From: Actinocrispum wychmicini
Lineage (GTDB): Bacteria; Actinomycetota; Actinomycetes; Mycobacteriales; Pseudonocardiaceae
Length of the DNA stretch: 64,000 nucleotides
NCBI RefSeq assembly: GCF_004345645.1
Contig: NZ_SLWS01000002.1
Coordinates: 372,001 to 436,000, forward strand
Direction of reading: 5' to 3'
In this document: one piece after another, positions 16,980-25,444 of the stretch
Layout: the number at the start of each line of letters is the position of its first letter
Numbering within the stretch: position 1 is the first letter of the stretch
Position numbers and translations under genes: made by a program
The notes under the pieces: model-generated
What the model was told of the DNA's origin: nothing
The model's database searches: none
What the model saw: the letters and a program-made list of their open reading frames with translations, nothing else

Positions 16980-17213
16980 CGCGTCAAATGTCAATTTGCG
17001 CCCGGACCCCGCGCGGCCTGCGAGCGTCCCCGGAAACATGATCGACCGGGTACGTCGGTGATGGCCTGACGTCGGCAACCGCCGACGCCAAGAAGCCTCG
17101 GTCCCGGGAGATCCTCCATTAGCGTCTCAGTCTCGTTGTCAATTCCCCGTTCACTCACCGATGTATACGGTCCCGGCGTCGCCGTCTGCGCGCGACCGGC
17201 GCTGGAGGCGACG

Positions 17214-18308
17214 GTGCCCACGAGCAGGCACCGCCATACCCGTGACGTGGTCTCCGCCCGGCCGATCGCCGTCGCCGCGGACACACCGCTGATCTGCAGC
17301 GCCGGCGGCACGAACCCGGAACTTCTGGCCCGGTTGCGACACGGTGGCCTGCCGGTCGGCACCGACCTGCGGGAATTCCGCACCGAGGCGGAGTTCTCCG
17401 CACGGGTGACGGAGGCGATCGCCGACGGCCTGCTCATCTCGATGGAGTACCCGCAGCCGACGACCCTGTGCCCGGACGAACACGCCGCCAAAACCGGCCG
17501 GCTCGTCGGCCACCTCAACAACAAGGCCAGCATCGCCACCCTGGTGCATCCGCGCTACCAAGCGCTCCGCAGTGTGGTGACACGTGCGCAGTTGGCCGAA
17601 GCGGCACCCGCTGAGAAGGCCTGGGTGCTCAAGGCCGCGACCGACGACGCACACGGCGGCAGCCTCGACGTCTACCTGCACCAGGCCGGCGGGCAGATCA
17701 CGCTGCCGACGTTCACCGACGTCCTGAGCGAGTTCGTGATCGAGGAGTACCTGAACATCCTCCGTAACTGGGGCGTCCAGCTGCACACCGGGGCGGACGG
17801 GACAGCGCACCTGCTCGCCGTCACCGAACAGCGCATCGACGCGGCAGGGATCTACACGGGCGGACGGTTCGGGCTGGTCACCCCGCTGCCGCCCGAGCTG
17901 CTCACCGAATGCCTGGCGATCACCCAACGGGCCGCCGACCTCGGCTATCGCGGCCTGTGCAGCCTGGACTGCGCCCAAACCCGCGACGGTCAACTGGTCG
18001 TGCTCGACCTGAACTTCCGGATCACCAGTGGGTCCGTCCCGTTGTTGGCGCTGCGGTCAGTCCGCCCGGACGCCCTCGACCGGCCCGCCGAGTCGGTGAA
18101 ACTCACCGTGACCGCGCCGCTGATCAACCTGCTCGACGAACTAGGGCCCGACTTGGCAGCCGGCGGCCTGCTCATCGCCGCCGCGCACGACACCGTCCGA
18201 ACCGACAACCCGATCCGGCAAAGCACCATCCAGCTGGTGGTGTTCGGCGACGATCCGGACGAGGTGACCGCACGCCGCGTCGCCCTGGAAACCAAGGCCA
18301 CCCCGTGA
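17214..18308 (+). CDS. ATP-grasp ligase (candidate peptide/amino-acid ligase)
   Basis: A 364-residue protein. I chose GTG 17214-17216 because GGAGG lies five bases upstream; a TTG at 17136 would add 26 poorly supported residues. Residues 1-115 resemble the pre-ATP-grasp region. The ATP-grasp core includes WVLKAATDDAHGG, FVIEEYLNI and VVLDLNFRITSGS, the last matching the metal-binding D/N motif of this fold. ATP-grasp enzymes join a carboxylate to an amine through an acyl phosphate, and some ligate amino acids to peptides. It follows the lanthipeptide genes on the same strand after a 385-bp gap, so membership of the cluster is likely but not certain. Confidence 0.75.
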   Translation: MPTSRHRHTRDVVSARPIAVAADTPLICSAGGTNPELLARLRHGGLPVGTDLREFRTEAEFSARVTEAIADGLLISMEYPQPTTLCPDEHAAKTGRLVGHLNNKASIATLVHPRYQALRSVVTRAQLAEAAPAEKAWVLKAATDDAHGGSLDVYLHQAGGQITLPTFTDVLSEFVIEEYLNILRNWGVQLHTGADGTAHLLAVTEQRIDAAGIYTGGRFGLVTPLPPELLTECLAITQRAADLGYRGLCSLDCAQTRDGQLVVLDLNFRITSGSVPLLALRSVRPDALDRPAESVKLTVTAPLINLLDELGPDLAAGGLLIAAAHDTVRTDNPIRQSTIQLVVFGDDPDEVTARRVALETKATP

Positions 18309-18314
18309 CTTCGG

Positions 18315-19073
18315 TCATGGTCCGGGCGGGGTGCCTGGCCTGGTACGCGGGCCCTTTCCCAACTGGTCACCGCCGATCGACCCGTCGACGATCTGTGCGG
18401 CGACGTCGCTCAGCCGGCGGTTGTGGCTGCGGGCGTAGTCGCGCATCACCTGGAAGGCCTGCCCCATCGGCAGGCCGGTGCGTTGGGCGAGCATCCCTTT
18501 GGCCTGTTCCAGCTGGACCCGGCTGGTGAGGGCGGTCTGCAGCTGGGTGGCGAGCAGTTCGCGGGTGGCGATGGCGCGTTCCTGCATCAGGCCGACCGTG
18601 GCCACGTCGGCCATGGCCTGGCCGATCCCCAGGTCGGCTTCGCCCAGCAGGCCGGGTCGGGTCCGGAACAGGTTCAGCGCGCCGATTGTCTCGTCCCGCA
18701 GCCGCATCGGCAGTGCCTGCGCGGAGCGGTATCCGAGTTGCTGCAGCCGCTGCGTGAAGGTCGGCCACACCGTGCGCATCGCGGACAGGTCGTCCTGGGC
18801 CACCGGACGCCCGGACCGGAAGCAGTCCAGGCAGGGGCCTTCGTTGTTCTGCAGTTCGTAGAGTTCCAGCAGCCGGGCCTCCTCGGCGGACGAGGCCATC
18901 ACGTGCAGGTCGCCCTGCGGGTCGGCCAGCATGATCCCGGCGGCGTCGGCGTCAAGCAGTTCCACGCTGCGGGTGGCCAGGGTGTGCAGGAAGTCGATGA
19001 CGTCGAAGTCGGCGACCAGCGTGTCGGCCAGATCCACGAACGTGCTGGCCAGGAGTTGTTCCCGGGTCGTCAT
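18315..19073 (-). CDS. GAF-ANTAR regulator
   Basis: A 252-residue protein with a GAF sensor domain (about residues 20-165, including NNEGPCLDCFRSGRPV) and a C-terminal ANTAR domain with QLQTALTSRVQLEQAKGMLA and AFQVMRDYARSHNRRLSDVA. ANTAR proteins bind stem-loop pairs in mRNA and act as antiterminators; GAF domains sense small ligands or redox state. It is followed 28 bp away by a second protein of the same architecture on the same strand. It converges with the ATP-grasp gene with a 6-bp gap. Confidence 0.9.
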   Translation of the reverse strand: MTTREQLLASTFVDLADTLVADFDVIDFLHTLATRSVELLDADAAGIMLADPQGDLHVMASSAEEARLLELYELQNNEGPCLDCFRSGRPVAQDDLSAMRTVWPTFTQRLQQLGYRSAQALPMRLRDETIGALNLFRTRPGLLGEADLGIGQAMADVATVGLMQERAIATRELLATQLQTALTSRVQLEQAKGMLAQRTGLPMGQAFQVMRDYARSHNRRLSDVAAQIVDGSIGGDQLGKGPRTRPGTPPGP

Positions 19074-19101
19074 GAGCCCACTGCCCCCACCGTCTCACGG
19101 A

Positions 19102-19863
19102 TCATGGCCGGTCCTGCCGCGTCGTGCCTTCTGGCCCAGTGTCATCGAAACACATACGGCGGCTCACCACATCCGCGGCTACGGCGGACACCGTCCGTCC
19201 GATGGCGTACGCGTGCGCTCGCAACCGACGCAGTGCCTCAGCAAGACTGATGCCGAGCTGGATCGCGATCATCCCGGTCGCTTGATGGACCTCAGCGCGG
19301 TTGTCGATCGGTCCGGCGAGTGGGACGTGCGTGCTGTCGTGCTCGTCGTAGTCCTGCAGGTGCAGGATCACGACGGTGGCCGCGTCAGCGAAGGCCGCCG
19401 CGTCGGCGAGTTCAACGGCTGTGAGCTGCCCCGGGGTGTCGCGGTACAGGTCCAGGACGCCCACCCGGATGGCGCCGACCCGCAGTGGGAACGCGAAGAT
19501 CGCGTGCACACCGGCGTCGAGCACGGCCGCGCCGAACCGTGGCCAGCGTGCCGGCCCAGCCGCCCCGAGATCCGGTTCGAGGACCGGGCGACCGCTGCCG
19601 GACGCTTCGACACACGGCCCCTGACCGAGCGCGAACTGCAGTTCCTCCAACTGCCGGGCCCGCCCGTCAGTGGCCGCGAGGACGACACCACTGGGCCCGT
19701 CAGCGGTCATCAACGCCAACCCGACCCCGCTGACCGGCAACGCCGACAAGCATTCCGCACACAACCTCGCGGGCAGCCCGACCTGCTCACCGCCGTGGCC
19801 ATCGATCGCCGACAGGATCTCGGCGACCCTGCCGTCACGCCGGGTGCTATCCGTCCGAACCAC
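19102..19863 (-). CDS. Second GAF-ANTAR regulator
   Basis: A 253-residue paralogue of the neighbouring regulator. The GAF domain runs from about residue 25 to 170 (LGQGPCVEASGSGRPVLEPD). The ANTAR region follows, with IDNRAEVHQATGMIAIQLG and EALRRLRAHAYAIGRTVSAV. The start is GTG at 19861-19863, within the last 17 bp of the desaturase gene, so the desaturase and this gene are probably cotranscribed. An RNA-binding role is known for the family; the target and signal here are unknown. Confidence 0.88.
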   Translation of the reverse strand: MVRTDSTRRDGRVAEILSAIDGHGGEQVGLPARLCAECLSALPVSGVGLALMTADGPSGVVLAATDGRARQLEELQFALGQGPCVEASGSGRPVLEPDLGAAGPARWPRFGAAVLDAGVHAIFAFPLRVGAIRVGVLDLYRDTPGQLTAVELADAAAFADAATVVILHLQDYDEHDSTHVPLAGPIDNRAEVHQATGMIAIQLGISLAEALRRLRAHAYAIGRTVSAVAADVVSRRMCFDDTGPEGTTRQDRP

Positions 19864-20827
19864 GACCGGACAAGGCCCGATCCTTCGGGACAGCGATCCG
19901 GGCCAGTCGCGCGGGCGTGCTCCACCGCACGTCCGACACCCAGCCGAGCCGCTCGAAGATCCAGATCACCCTCGCCGAGATGTCAATCTGCCCGCGCAGC
20001 ACACCATGTCGGGCGCACGTCGGGTCGGCGTGGTGCGAGTTGTGCCACGACTCCCCCATCGACAGGATCGCCAAGGGCCAGAAGTTCGCCGCCTTGTCCC
20101 GTGAGGCGAACGGCCGGTCGCCGATCATGTGGCAGATCGAGTTGATCGACCACGTCACGTGGTGCAGGAACGAAACCCGCACCAGACCCGCCCAGAAGAA
20201 CGCCGTCAACGCGCCCCACCACGACAACGTGATCACCCCGCCCAGCACGGTGGGCACCCCGATGCTCACCGCGACCCACAAGGGAAACAGCCGGTCGACG
20301 ACCCGGATGTCCCGGTCGGCCAACAGATCCGGGGCGAACCGTTCGGTGTTGGTGCCGGCCCGTTCGAACAACCAGCCCATGTGGGCGTGCCAGAACCCCT
20401 TGGCCAACGCCACCGGCCCGGTGCCGAACAGCCACGGCGAGTGCGGATCGCCCGCACGGTCGGAGAACGCGTGGTGCCGCCGGTGATCAGCCACCCACCC
20501 GATCACCGGCCCCTGCGCGGCCAGGCCACCGGCCACCGCCAACGCGATCCGCAGACCACGCTTGGCCTTGAACGCGCGATGGGTGAAATACCGGTGGTAG
20601 CCGACCGTCACACCCAGACAGGCGACCGTGTAGAAGCCCGCGGCCAGGCCGATGTCCGTCCAGCCCACACCCCAGCCCCAGACCGTCGGCACCGCCGCGA
20701 TCAACGCGGCGAAGGGCAGCAGGACGAAGGCCTTCACCAGGATCTGCTCGCGCGTCGACCGGCCGGGGACGACCATCGGCTTCGGATCGGCACCTGGTGC
20801 GGGGCGAACCGCGGTGGAGGTGGTCAT
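19847..20827 (-). CDS. Acyl-CoA/acyl-lipid delta-9-type fatty acid desaturase
   Basis: A 326-residue membrane desaturase with the three histidine boxes of the di-iron family: HRYFTH, HRRHH and HNSHH, in the expected order and spacing between hydrophobic segments (for example VWGWGVGWTDIGLAAGFYTV). It should insert a cis double bond in fatty acyl chains and so adjust membrane fluidity. The start is ATG 20825-20827. It leads a three-gene minus-strand run with the two GAF-ANTAR regulators, which suggests it responds to membrane, temperature or redox stress. Confidence 0.92.
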   Translation of the reverse strand: MTTSTAVRPAPGADPKPMVVPGRSTREQILVKAFVLLPFAALIAAVPTVWGWGVGWTDIGLAAGFYTVACLGVTVGYHRYFTHRAFKAKRGLRIALAVAGGLAAQGPVIGWVADHRRHHAFSDRAGDPHSPWLFGTGPVALAKGFWHAHMGWLFERAGTNTERFAPDLLADRDIRVVDRLFPLWVAVSIGVPTVLGGVITLSWWGALTAFFWAGLVRVSFLHHVTWSINSICHMIGDRPFASRDKAANFWPLAILSMGESWHNSHHADPTCARHGVLRGQIDISARVIWIFERLGWVSDVRWSTPARLARIAVPKDRALSGRGSDG

Positions 20828-20994
20828 CAGCAGGCCCCCACTTGGGCCGTGATGCGGAGAGTCAGGTCGAGACGTGTCACCGGAACACCCTTCGGTCGGC
20901 TGATGTCACGCCGAGGTCCAGGGCACTTGACCACCACCCTACGCGCTCCGCCGGACGATGTCCGCCGAGATCGGGAGTAGCATGCGGAGGTAAG

Positions 20995-21013
20995 CCCCTC
21001 ATTCAGAGAGGGG
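20995..21013 (+). promoter_or_regulatory. Hairpin covering the ribosome binding site of the LapA-like gene
   Basis: CCCCTC (20995-21000) and GAGGGG (21008-21013) form a perfect 6-bp GC-rich stem with a 7-nt loop. The right arm is the GAGGGGG ribosome binding site of the gene starting at 21022, so folding would hide it. This could make translation temperature- or protein-dependent; that is inference. Confidence 0.45.
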
Positions 21014-21021
21014 GCGCACCC

Positions 21022-21375
21022 ATGACCGATACGTCCGCCACCAGGCACGTACCTTCAAACACCCCACCTGTGGACGCCGTCCCAGGCCCCATCCAGACCG
21101 CACCGGCGACCGGTGATCCCGACCCGCTGCGACGCACCCGGACGGGTGTCGTCTGGATCGGCGTGATCATATTCGCCGTCGTGCTGGTCCTCCTGCTCAT
21201 CTTCATCCTGCAGAACACCCAGCCGGTGGAGATCTCCTACCTCGGCGCCACCGGACACGTGTCACTCGCCGTCGCCATGCTCCTGGCCGCCATGGCCGGC
21301 CTGCTGCTCACCGCGATCGCGGGATCACTGCGGATCTGGCAACTACGCCGACGCCTGCGCCGTTCCGCGCGTTAG
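21022..21375 (+). CDS. LapA-like small membrane protein
   Basis: A 117-residue protein starting at ATG 21022 with GAGGGGG upstream. A 50-residue polar, Pro/Thr-rich N-terminus precedes two membrane spans: the first contains VVWIGVIIFAVVLVLLLIF and the second VSLAVAMLLAAMAGLLLTAI. Between them is ILQNTQPVEISYLG, the signature of LapA-domain (DUF1049) proteins. A basic C-terminus (RIWQLRRRLRRSAR) suggests a cytosolic end. It heads a plus-strand stress-like group with an HPF-like protein and a slipin; the exact function is unknown. Confidence 0.85.
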   Translation: MTDTSATRHVPSNTPPVDAVPGPIQTAPATGDPDPLRRTRTGVVWIGVIIFAVVLVLLLIFILQNTQPVEISYLGATGHVSLAVAMLLAAMAGLLLTAIAGSLRIWQLRRRLRRSAR

Positions 21376-21445
21376 CTGACGACCACAGCAGCGCACTGTC
21401 CCGCTTGGACCCCGCAGGACATCATGCCCAGGAAGGCACCTCCGT

Positions 21446-21829
21446 ATGACCGCGATTCCGCACGAGCCGAACCTGATCGCCGACCGACTGCACCTCGCCA
21501 CCGGTTTCCTGGACTCCGAACGTGACTGGATCGTCCGGCGCCTGGCCGCGCTCGATCCGAGACTGCGGTCCTTCCACGAGGTACAGATCGACCTGGAGAT
21601 CAGTCTCAAGGATCGCGGCGGCGCGGCCCAACGGGTCACGCTGGAATGCTGGATCCGCCGCACTCCCCGGCTGCACTTGGTGTCTACTTCGGACTCGGCG
21701 AAACTGGCGGTGGCCCTCAACGAGGTCCGCAACGGCATGATCCGAAAGATCGACGACGCCAAGACCCGCACCGAGCCGCGCCACAACCGCGCGCTGCGAA
21801 ACGTCCAGCCAACACCCGAACCCGAATGA
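21446..21829 (+). CDS. HPF/RaiA-like ribosome-associated protein
   Basis: A 127-residue protein with the layout of the ribosome hibernation factor (sigma-54 modulation) fold: an initial helix-strand with [15 protein letters not shown], strands [14 protein letters not shown] and [10 protein letters not shown], then [20 protein letters not shown]. Family members bind the 30S subunit in stress or stationary phase. It lacks the long C-terminal dimerisation domain of the usual actinobacterial HPF. It has AGGAAGG upstream and lies 70 bp after the LapA-like gene. Similarity is moderate, so the call is tentative. Confidence 0.6.
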   Translation: MTAIPHEPNLIADRLHLATGFLDSERDWIVRRLAALDPRLRSFHEVQIDLEISLKDRGGAAQRVTLECWIRRTPRLHLVSTSDSAKLAVALNEVRNGMIRKIDDAKTRTEPRHNRALRNVQPTPEPE

Positions 21830-21870
21830 CCCGACTGCGTCACCTCGACGCACGAGGAGGCACACCAACG

Positions 21871-22044
21871 ATGCGACACATACCCAAGCCCACGCCAGCC
21901 GCCCAGCGGCCTCGCCCGGCCGGCGACACCGCACGCGACCGAAACTGGCCCACCACCTTCGGCACGCTGATCCTCGGCGCCATCATCGGCGCGATAGTCG
22001 GCATCACCAGCCGCACACCCTTGCCGCGAAAGGAAACTCGATGA
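21871..22044 (+). CDS. Small single-span membrane protein
   Basis: A 57-residue ORF with GAGGAGG 12 bases before its ATG. A basic, Pro-rich N-terminus (about 28 residues) is followed by one glycine-rich membrane span, [18 protein letters not shown], and a short basic tail. Its stop overlaps the slipin start as ATGA, so it is probably translated together with the slipin and may be a partner of it. It is not recognised as a known family. Confidence 0.7.
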   Translation: MRHIPKPTPAAQRPRPAGDTARDRNWPTTFGTLILGAIIGAIVGITSRTPLPRKETR

Positions 22045-22883
22045 TCGTTCTGTACGTCGCCATCGGGATCGTGATCCTGCTGGGACTCGCACTCTCGTTG
22101 CGGATCGTCACCCAGTACGAGCAAGGGGTGCTGTTCCGGTTGGGCCGGGTGCGAAAAGTGCGGGAACCCGGACTCGCCGTGATCGTCCCGGTGATCGACA
22201 TCCTGCGCAAGGTGTCGCTGCGGATCATCACCATGCCCATCCAGTCCCAGGGCATCATCACCCGGGACAACGTGAGCATCGACGTCTCCGCCGTCGCCTA
22301 CTACCGCGTCATCGACGCGGTGAAGTCCGTGGTGGCCATCGAGAACGTCGCCGCGGCCATCAACCAGATCGCCCAGACCACCCTGCGCAAGGTCGTCGGG
22401 CAACACACCCTGGACCAGACACTGTCCGAGACCGACGCCATCAACATCAGCATCCGCGAGATCCTCGACGTGGCGACCGTCGAGTGGGGCGTCGTGGTCA
22501 CCCTGGTCGAACTCAAGGACATCCAACTGCCCGACAGCATGAAACGAGCGATGGCACGGCAAGCCGAAGCGGAGCGCGAGAAGCGAGCCAAGATCATCGC
22601 CGCCGAAGGCGAGTCACTGGCCGCCGCCGCGCTGGGCGAAGCCTCCGACACCATGATGGCCCACCCGTTGGCCCTGCAACTGCGAAACCTCCAGAGCCTG
22701 GTCGAGATCGGCGTGGACAAGAACACCACAGTCGTCTTCCCGGCACCCCTCATGAGCACCATCGGGGAGCTCGGCTCGTTCCTCAGCCGGGAAGCCGCGG
22801 CGGCCGTCCCGGTGCCCGCGCCCCCGATCCCCGCCAAACCGGACGTGGCGGCCAACGGAGCGCCCGTCAGCGTCAACAAGTAG
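22041..22883 (+). CDS. Slipin (SPFH/band 7 family membrane scaffold)
   Basis: A 280-residue slipin with an N-terminal membrane segment ([19 protein letters not shown]) followed by the SPFH domain, including [29 protein letters not shown] and [21 protein letters not shown] helical stretch follows ([16 protein letters not shown]) and then a Pro/Ala-rich tail. Slipins oligomerise at membranes and organise lipid domains or proteases. A typical NfeD partner is not visible; instead the 57-residue membrane protein is coupled to it. Confidence 0.92.
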   Translation: MIVLYVAIGIVILLGLALSLRIVTQYEQGVLFRLGRVRKVREPGLAVIVPVIDILRKVSLRIITMPIQSQGIITRDNVSIDVSAVAYYRVIDAVKSVVAIENVAAAINQIAQTTLRKVVGQHTLDQTLSETDAINISIREILDVATVEWGVVVTLVELKDIQLPDSMKRAMARQAEAEREKRAKIIAAEGESLAAAALGEASDTMMAHPLALQLRNLQSLVEIGVDKNTTVVFPAPLMSTIGELGSFLSREAAAAVPVPAPPIPAKPDVAANGAPVSVNK

Positions 22884-22961
22884 GCCAGGGCCTGTTCGCC
22901 ACAGAACTGTCGGTGGTCCCCGATACGGTCACAGGTGTCCTGTCGATCGATAGGGGGCAAG

Positions 22962-24512
22962 ATGAGACGACTACTGCTGGCAGGGTTGCTCCTGCCGGCG
23001 TTCCTGACCGTCGCACCGCAGGCGTCCGCGCACACGCGGGCCTGTGAGGCGGGCAAACCAGCTGTTCCGGGCGCTCAGGTGGTGTCCGCGACCGGCGTCG
23101 AGAAGCCGGGTGGCACCGTGGAGGTGCCGTTCCCTGGGGTTCCACCGATCACCGACGTGCCGCCGTACTGCGACATCACCCTCGTCCTCACACATCCCGG
23201 CGCGAACGACCGGGTGACCGTGTCGGTCTGGTTGCCGGTCAGCGGGTGGAACGGGCGGTTCCAGGGCACCGGCGGTGGTGGCTATGCGATGACCATGGGT
23301 GAGTTCGGGCTCGCGCAGGCCGTGAAGGACGGCTACGCGGCCGCTTCGACGGACGGCGGGCACGTCATCGACTTCGAGGATCCGTCGAGTTGGGCGCTCG
23401 GCCCGGACGGCCACGTGAACCAGCCGCTGCTGCTGGACTTCGCGTCCCGATCGTTGCACGACATGGCCGTCGCGGGCAAGGCGGTGACCACCCGGTACTA
23501 CGCGACGGCGCCGCGCTATTCGTACTGGACCGGCTGCTCGACCGGCGGGCGGCAAGGCCTGATGGAGGCCCAGCGGTACCCAGGCGACTACGACGGCATC
23601 AGCGCCAACGCGCCGGCGGTCAACTGGGACCGGTTCATCCCGGACCTGGTGTGGCCGCAGGTGGTCATGCAGCAGGAGCACAACTTCCCGACACAGTGCG
23701 AGTTCCAGGCGTTCCACGACGCGGCGACGGCCGCGTGTGACCGCGATGACGGGGTGGCCGACGGCGTGGTCGACCTGCCGAAGTCGTGCGACTACAACCC
23801 TTACCGCCTGGTCGGCACGAAGATCGTCTGTGCCGGCAAGGAGATCACGATCTCACGCGCCGACGCCGACGTGGTCCGCAAGATCTGGCAGGGCACGCCG
23901 TTGTGGTTCGGGCTCAACAAGACCGCGGCGTTCTCCGGCCTGGCCAACACTGTTCCCGGCCCGGACGGGTCGACCGTGGGCGCGCCGTTCAAGATCTCCG
24001 AGAACTGGCTGAGGTACTTCGTGCAGGAGGACCCGTCGTTCGACCTGCGGACGGTCACCTACCGCGACTTCGACCGGCTGTTCGCCAAGTCGCGGGCGAA
24101 GTTCAACGCGATCATCGGCACGGACGACCCGGACCTGTCGGCGTTCCGGGCGGCCGGCGGCAAGATGATCACGTGGCACGGCCTCGACGACTCGATCATC
24201 CCGTACCAGGGCACGGTCGACTACCGGGAACGGGTCGAGCGCCGGCTGGGCGGATCAACCACAGTGGACAATTTCTACCGGGTGTTCCTCGCGCCCGGCG
24301 TGGACCACTGTTTCGGCGGCCCAGGACCGTACCCGGCCGACCCACTCAGCGCGCTCGTCAACTGGGTGGAGAAAGGCAAGGCACCGGACACCTTGCCGGC
24401 GGTCACCGCGGACGGAGCCAGGACCCGCAACATCTGCCACTATCCACTGAAGGCGCGGTACAACGGTCACGGTGACCCGAACTCGGCGGACAGCTACACC
24501 TGCCGCCGCTGA
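22962..24512 (+). CDS. Secreted tannase/feruloyl esterase family protein
   Basis: A 516-residue secreted esterase. I chose ATG 22962 because AGGGGGC lies directly upstream and a clean Sec signal peptide follows (MRRLLLAGLLLPAFLTVAPQ, ending near ASA). The nucleophile elbow is GCSTGGRQG; the acid and base candidates are in WHGLDDSIIP and GVDHCFGG. Several Cys pairs suggest disulfides, as in the fungal and bacterial tannase family. It likely cleaves esters of gallic, ferulic or similar acids in plant material; the substrate is not known. It appears monocistronic. Confidence 0.9.
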   Translation: MRRLLLAGLLLPAFLTVAPQASAHTRACEAGKPAVPGAQVVSATGVEKPGGTVEVPFPGVPPITDVPPYCDITLVLTHPGANDRVTVSVWLPVSGWNGRFQGTGGGGYAMTMGEFGLAQAVKDGYAAASTDGGHVIDFEDPSSWALGPDGHVNQPLLLDFASRSLHDMAVAGKAVTTRYYATAPRYSYWTGCSTGGRQGLMEAQRYPGDYDGISANAPAVNWDRFIPDLVWPQVVMQQEHNFPTQCEFQAFHDAATAACDRDDGVADGVVDLPKSCDYNPYRLVGTKIVCAGKEITISRADADVVRKIWQGTPLWFGLNKTAAFSGLANTVPGPDGSTVGAPFKISENWLRYFVQEDPSFDLRTVTYRDFDRLFAKSRAKFNAIIGTDDPDLSAFRAAGGKMITWHGLDDSIIPYQGTVDYRERVERRLGGSTTVDNFYRVFLAPGVDHCFGGPGPYPADPLSALVNWVEKGKAPDTLPAVTADGARTRNICHYPLKARYNGHGDPNSADSYTCRR

Positions 24513-24524
24513 CCCGGATTGCCC

Positions 24525-24577
24525 GCTGGTCGTGCGTGAGAGCACCCGAACATGAGTGTTCGCCACGCACGACCAGC
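24525..24577. repeat. Nested inverted repeat (14-bp outer, 6-bp inner arms)
   Basis: Outer arms GCTGGTCGTGCGTG (24525-24538) and CACGCACGACCAGC (24564-24577) are perfect complements. Inside the 25-bp loop a second perfect stem, CGAACA (24547-24552) and TGTTCG (24557-24562), closes on TGAG. It begins 13 bp after the tannase stop and could be a terminator, or a dispersed palindromic repeat of the kind found between genes of some actinomycetes. It overlaps the proposed lipase start. Confidence 0.8.
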
Positions 24578-25372
24578 CGTGCCAAGGGCTACAGCCTCCC
24601 GCTGGCCTACGGGATGGCCAAGGCCGCCGAGCTGGCCTACCAGAACGAGGACGCCGTCAAGGCCGAAGCCGGCCGGTGGGGTTTCGACCGGGTGCGCCAC
24701 CACCTGACCCGGTTCACCCCGCCGTTCCCACTGGCCGACACCCAGGCGTACACCGCGGCCAGCGACAACATGATCATCATCGCGTTCCGGGGCACCGAAC
24801 CCGCCCAGATCCGGGACTGGCTGTCCGATGTGAACACTCCGCCCCGGCCCGGTCCGGCCGGCACCGGGCTGGTCCACTTCGGCTTCGCCGAGGCGCTGCG
24901 TTCGGTGTGGCCGCAGGTCAAGGACGCGGTCAGCGAACTGCGGGACAACGACCAGTCGGTGTGGTTCACCGGTCACAGCCTCGGCGGCGCCCTGGCGATG
25001 CTGGCCGGCGCGTGGCTGTCCTTCGAGGACCCCAAGCTACGAGCGGACGGCGTCTACACCTTCGGCCAGCCCCGCACCTGCGACCGTCTGCTGGCGTCGG
25101 CCTACAACACCGCGTTCGCCGGCCGCTGCCACCGGTTCGTCAACAACAACGACATCGTGCCCCGACTGCCGCCCGAGCCGGTCTACCACCACGTCGACGC
25201 CCTGCGGTTCATCGACGCCGCCGGCCGCGTCCGGGAGTCGACGACCCTGCTGGGCGGGTTGACCGAACGGGCCAAGGGCCTGACCGCGGACGCGTTCGCG
25301 CCGGCCAGTGCGGGAATCCGCGATCACTTCATGGCGGCCTACCGCACCGCGATCGAGAAGAACCTGACCTGA
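24536..25372 (+). CDS. Class 3 lipase family protein
   Basis: A protein of up to 278 residues of the fungal-type (class 3) lipase family. The core has IIIAFRGTEPAQIRDWLSDV, the nucleophile elbow FTGHSLGGALA, VYTFGQPRTCD and FVNNNDIVPRLPP (the catalytic Asp region), with His candidates in the VYHHVDALRF segment. No signal peptide is seen, so it may be intracellular. The start is uncertain: GTG 24536 lies inside the nested palindrome and lacks a clear ribosome binding site, while ATG 24614 would cut into the conserved N-terminal helix. The palindrome may have arrived later and disturbed the original start. Confidence 0.82.
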   Translation: MRAPEHECSPRTTSRAKGYSLPLAYGMAKAAELAYQNEDAVKAEAGRWGFDRVRHHLTRFTPPFPLADTQAYTAASDNMIIIAFRGTEPAQIRDWLSDVNTPPRPGPAGTGLVHFGFAEALRSVWPQVKDAVSELRDNDQSVWFTGHSLGGALAMLAGAWLSFEDPKLRADGVYTFGQPRTCDRLLASAYNTAFAGRCHRFVNNNDIVPRLPPEPVYHHVDALRFIDAAGRVRESTTLLGGLTERAKGLTADAFAPASAGIRDHFMAAYRTAIEKNLT

Positions 25373-25444
25373 TCCGCCACCACTGAGGCCACCGAAAGGT
25401 GGGCACTCCCGCAACCGAAGTGAGGTGTCGTACGTGTTGATCGT

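Noticed and set aside
16943..17041. A 32-codon plus-strand ORF that might be a second RiPP precursor
   Set aside because: It has no ribosome binding site, only one Cys, no leader box and overlaps the palindrome pair.
17000..17135. A minus-strand TTGACA-like box and a possible riboswitch or small peptide near 17100-17135
   Set aside because: The spacing to a -10 box is poor, no known riboswitch consensus fits, and the possible ORF points into the oxygenase gene.
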